The position numbers and the translations under genes were made by a program. Shown here in pieces: positions 63,383 to 64,000 of a DNA stretch of 64,000 bases. This stretch comes from Chiridota heheva (taxonomy: Eukaryota; Echinodermata; Holothuroidea; Apodida; Chiridotidae): the NCBI GenBank assembly GCA_020152595.1, contig JAIGNY010003269.1, forward strand, positions 974,501 to 1,038,500, in the 5' to 3' direction. Every line of letters begins with the position of its first letter. Within the stretch, counting starts at the first letter, position 1. Under the pieces are notes generated by a model that was not told where the DNA came from, made no database searches, and was given only the letters and a program-made list of their open reading frames with translations.

Positions 63383-64000
63383 CAGGTGTTCTTGGTTGTC
63401 TACGTTTCACAAGGAAGGCTTTGATGTATTGATCGTTTTGTTTTTTTCAATTCAAATTGTATCTATAGCCTTATACTTACATAGATAGATATAGACAAAA
63501 AACTACTCTAAATTTTCTTTCAACAAATTTGTCTAAATTTTGTCAAATTTGTCTGCGCTGGAAGTCTAGTTAAGCCCCTGCATGCACGTACACGATTGAC
63601 CAGAGTACAGAATTAATCCAGAACAGAATTACAACTTCTGAATTGCAGGTTTTTATAACATTTTAATGGAACTAAGGCTCATTTTTCCTGTTTCAGATCC
63701 TCATTAAAAAAATTAAATAAAGAAAGTGCCCGTACTAGATTTTCTACCCTCATTGGCCTGAATTCCTTCTACCTCCCCTGGATATAGCTGAAAGCACAAT
63801 TTCCCCTCCTTACCGAGTAAAACTGATGCAATTTCAATCAGCCTGAAAATTGCTAATGGCCATTTTCTTTTAATATTAAATTTGCAATCACAAAAGTTAG
63901 AAAATCAAAATATAATTTCTTTGGACAAAGCCAGGCCCGTATACGTCGAGATACGAGAAATGGATGCACTTGAAAGTCGATCCAGTGAGATCAAACTACG
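63383..64000. other. End of window, no gene seen
   Basis: No features are supported in the last ~600 bases. Confidence 0.4.

Overview
The window looks like AT-rich nuclear DNA from an animal, most likely a marine invertebrate. The evidence is GT..AG introns with polypyrimidine tracts, fragments of CR1/L2-type and I/Jockey-type LINEs, tRNA-derived repeats, inverted-repeat (MITE-like) elements and several minisatellites. There are no operons, Shine-Dalgarno sites or dense ORFs. The species cannot be told from the sequence. Nearly everything recognisable is repeat or transposon debris; only one clear host gene and two isolated exon candidates stand out.

Layout. 0-1.6 kb: a broken CR1-like LINE (+). 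1.6-3.0 kb: an interspersed element carrying a 19-bp minisatellite; an inverted partner lies at 38.3-39.8 kb. 4.07-4.66 kb: a hairpin MITE. 6.5-7.6 kb: 3' part of LINE family A (-) with a family B LINE inserted in the opposite orientation. 7.9-8.65 kb: a tRNA-like SINE module, a CR1 tail and an AT/ATAG microsatellite. 11.0-15.7 kb: four unrelated minisatellites (19, 21, 37 and 13 bp units). 15.77 kb (+) and 19.1-19.3 kb (-): possible terminal exons. 20.7-23.5 kb: a TTAA-ended repeat with an internal tRNA-like module, then family B LINE (-). 24.7-27.7 kb: a two-exon uncharacterised gene (-) whose large exon needs several single-base frame changes. 30.4-35.8 kb: a second TTAA-ended repeat split by a large family A LINE (-), its distal part tandemly duplicated with a 1,014-bp period. 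37.8-38.0 kb: a family A 3' tail. 41.4-41.9 kb: a hAT-like MITE. 43.5-44.5 kb: a CR1 3' end. 46.9-49.0 kb: family A LINE (-). 52.6-54.9 kb: a TIR element enclosing the 5' half of a family B LINE (-). 57.2-58.0 kb: another CR1/L2-type relic (+). 59.3-59.8 kb: a diverged third member of the TTAA/tRNA-like family. The rest is AT-rich sequence in which I see no supportable gene.

LINE families A and B share an architecture: RT with a YVDD box, RNase H with a WIPSH.G.PGN motif, a C-terminal C-x2-C-x8-H-x4-C knuckle, and a 3' end of short A-rich repeats (CAAAC-like in A, CAAA in B). Family B retains a GSDHCP-type endonuclease in one copy. All copies are interrupted, so no autonomous element survives here. 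Nesting gives a local order: TTAA element, then LINE A insertion, then the 1,014-bp duplication; elsewhere LINE B entered LINE A.
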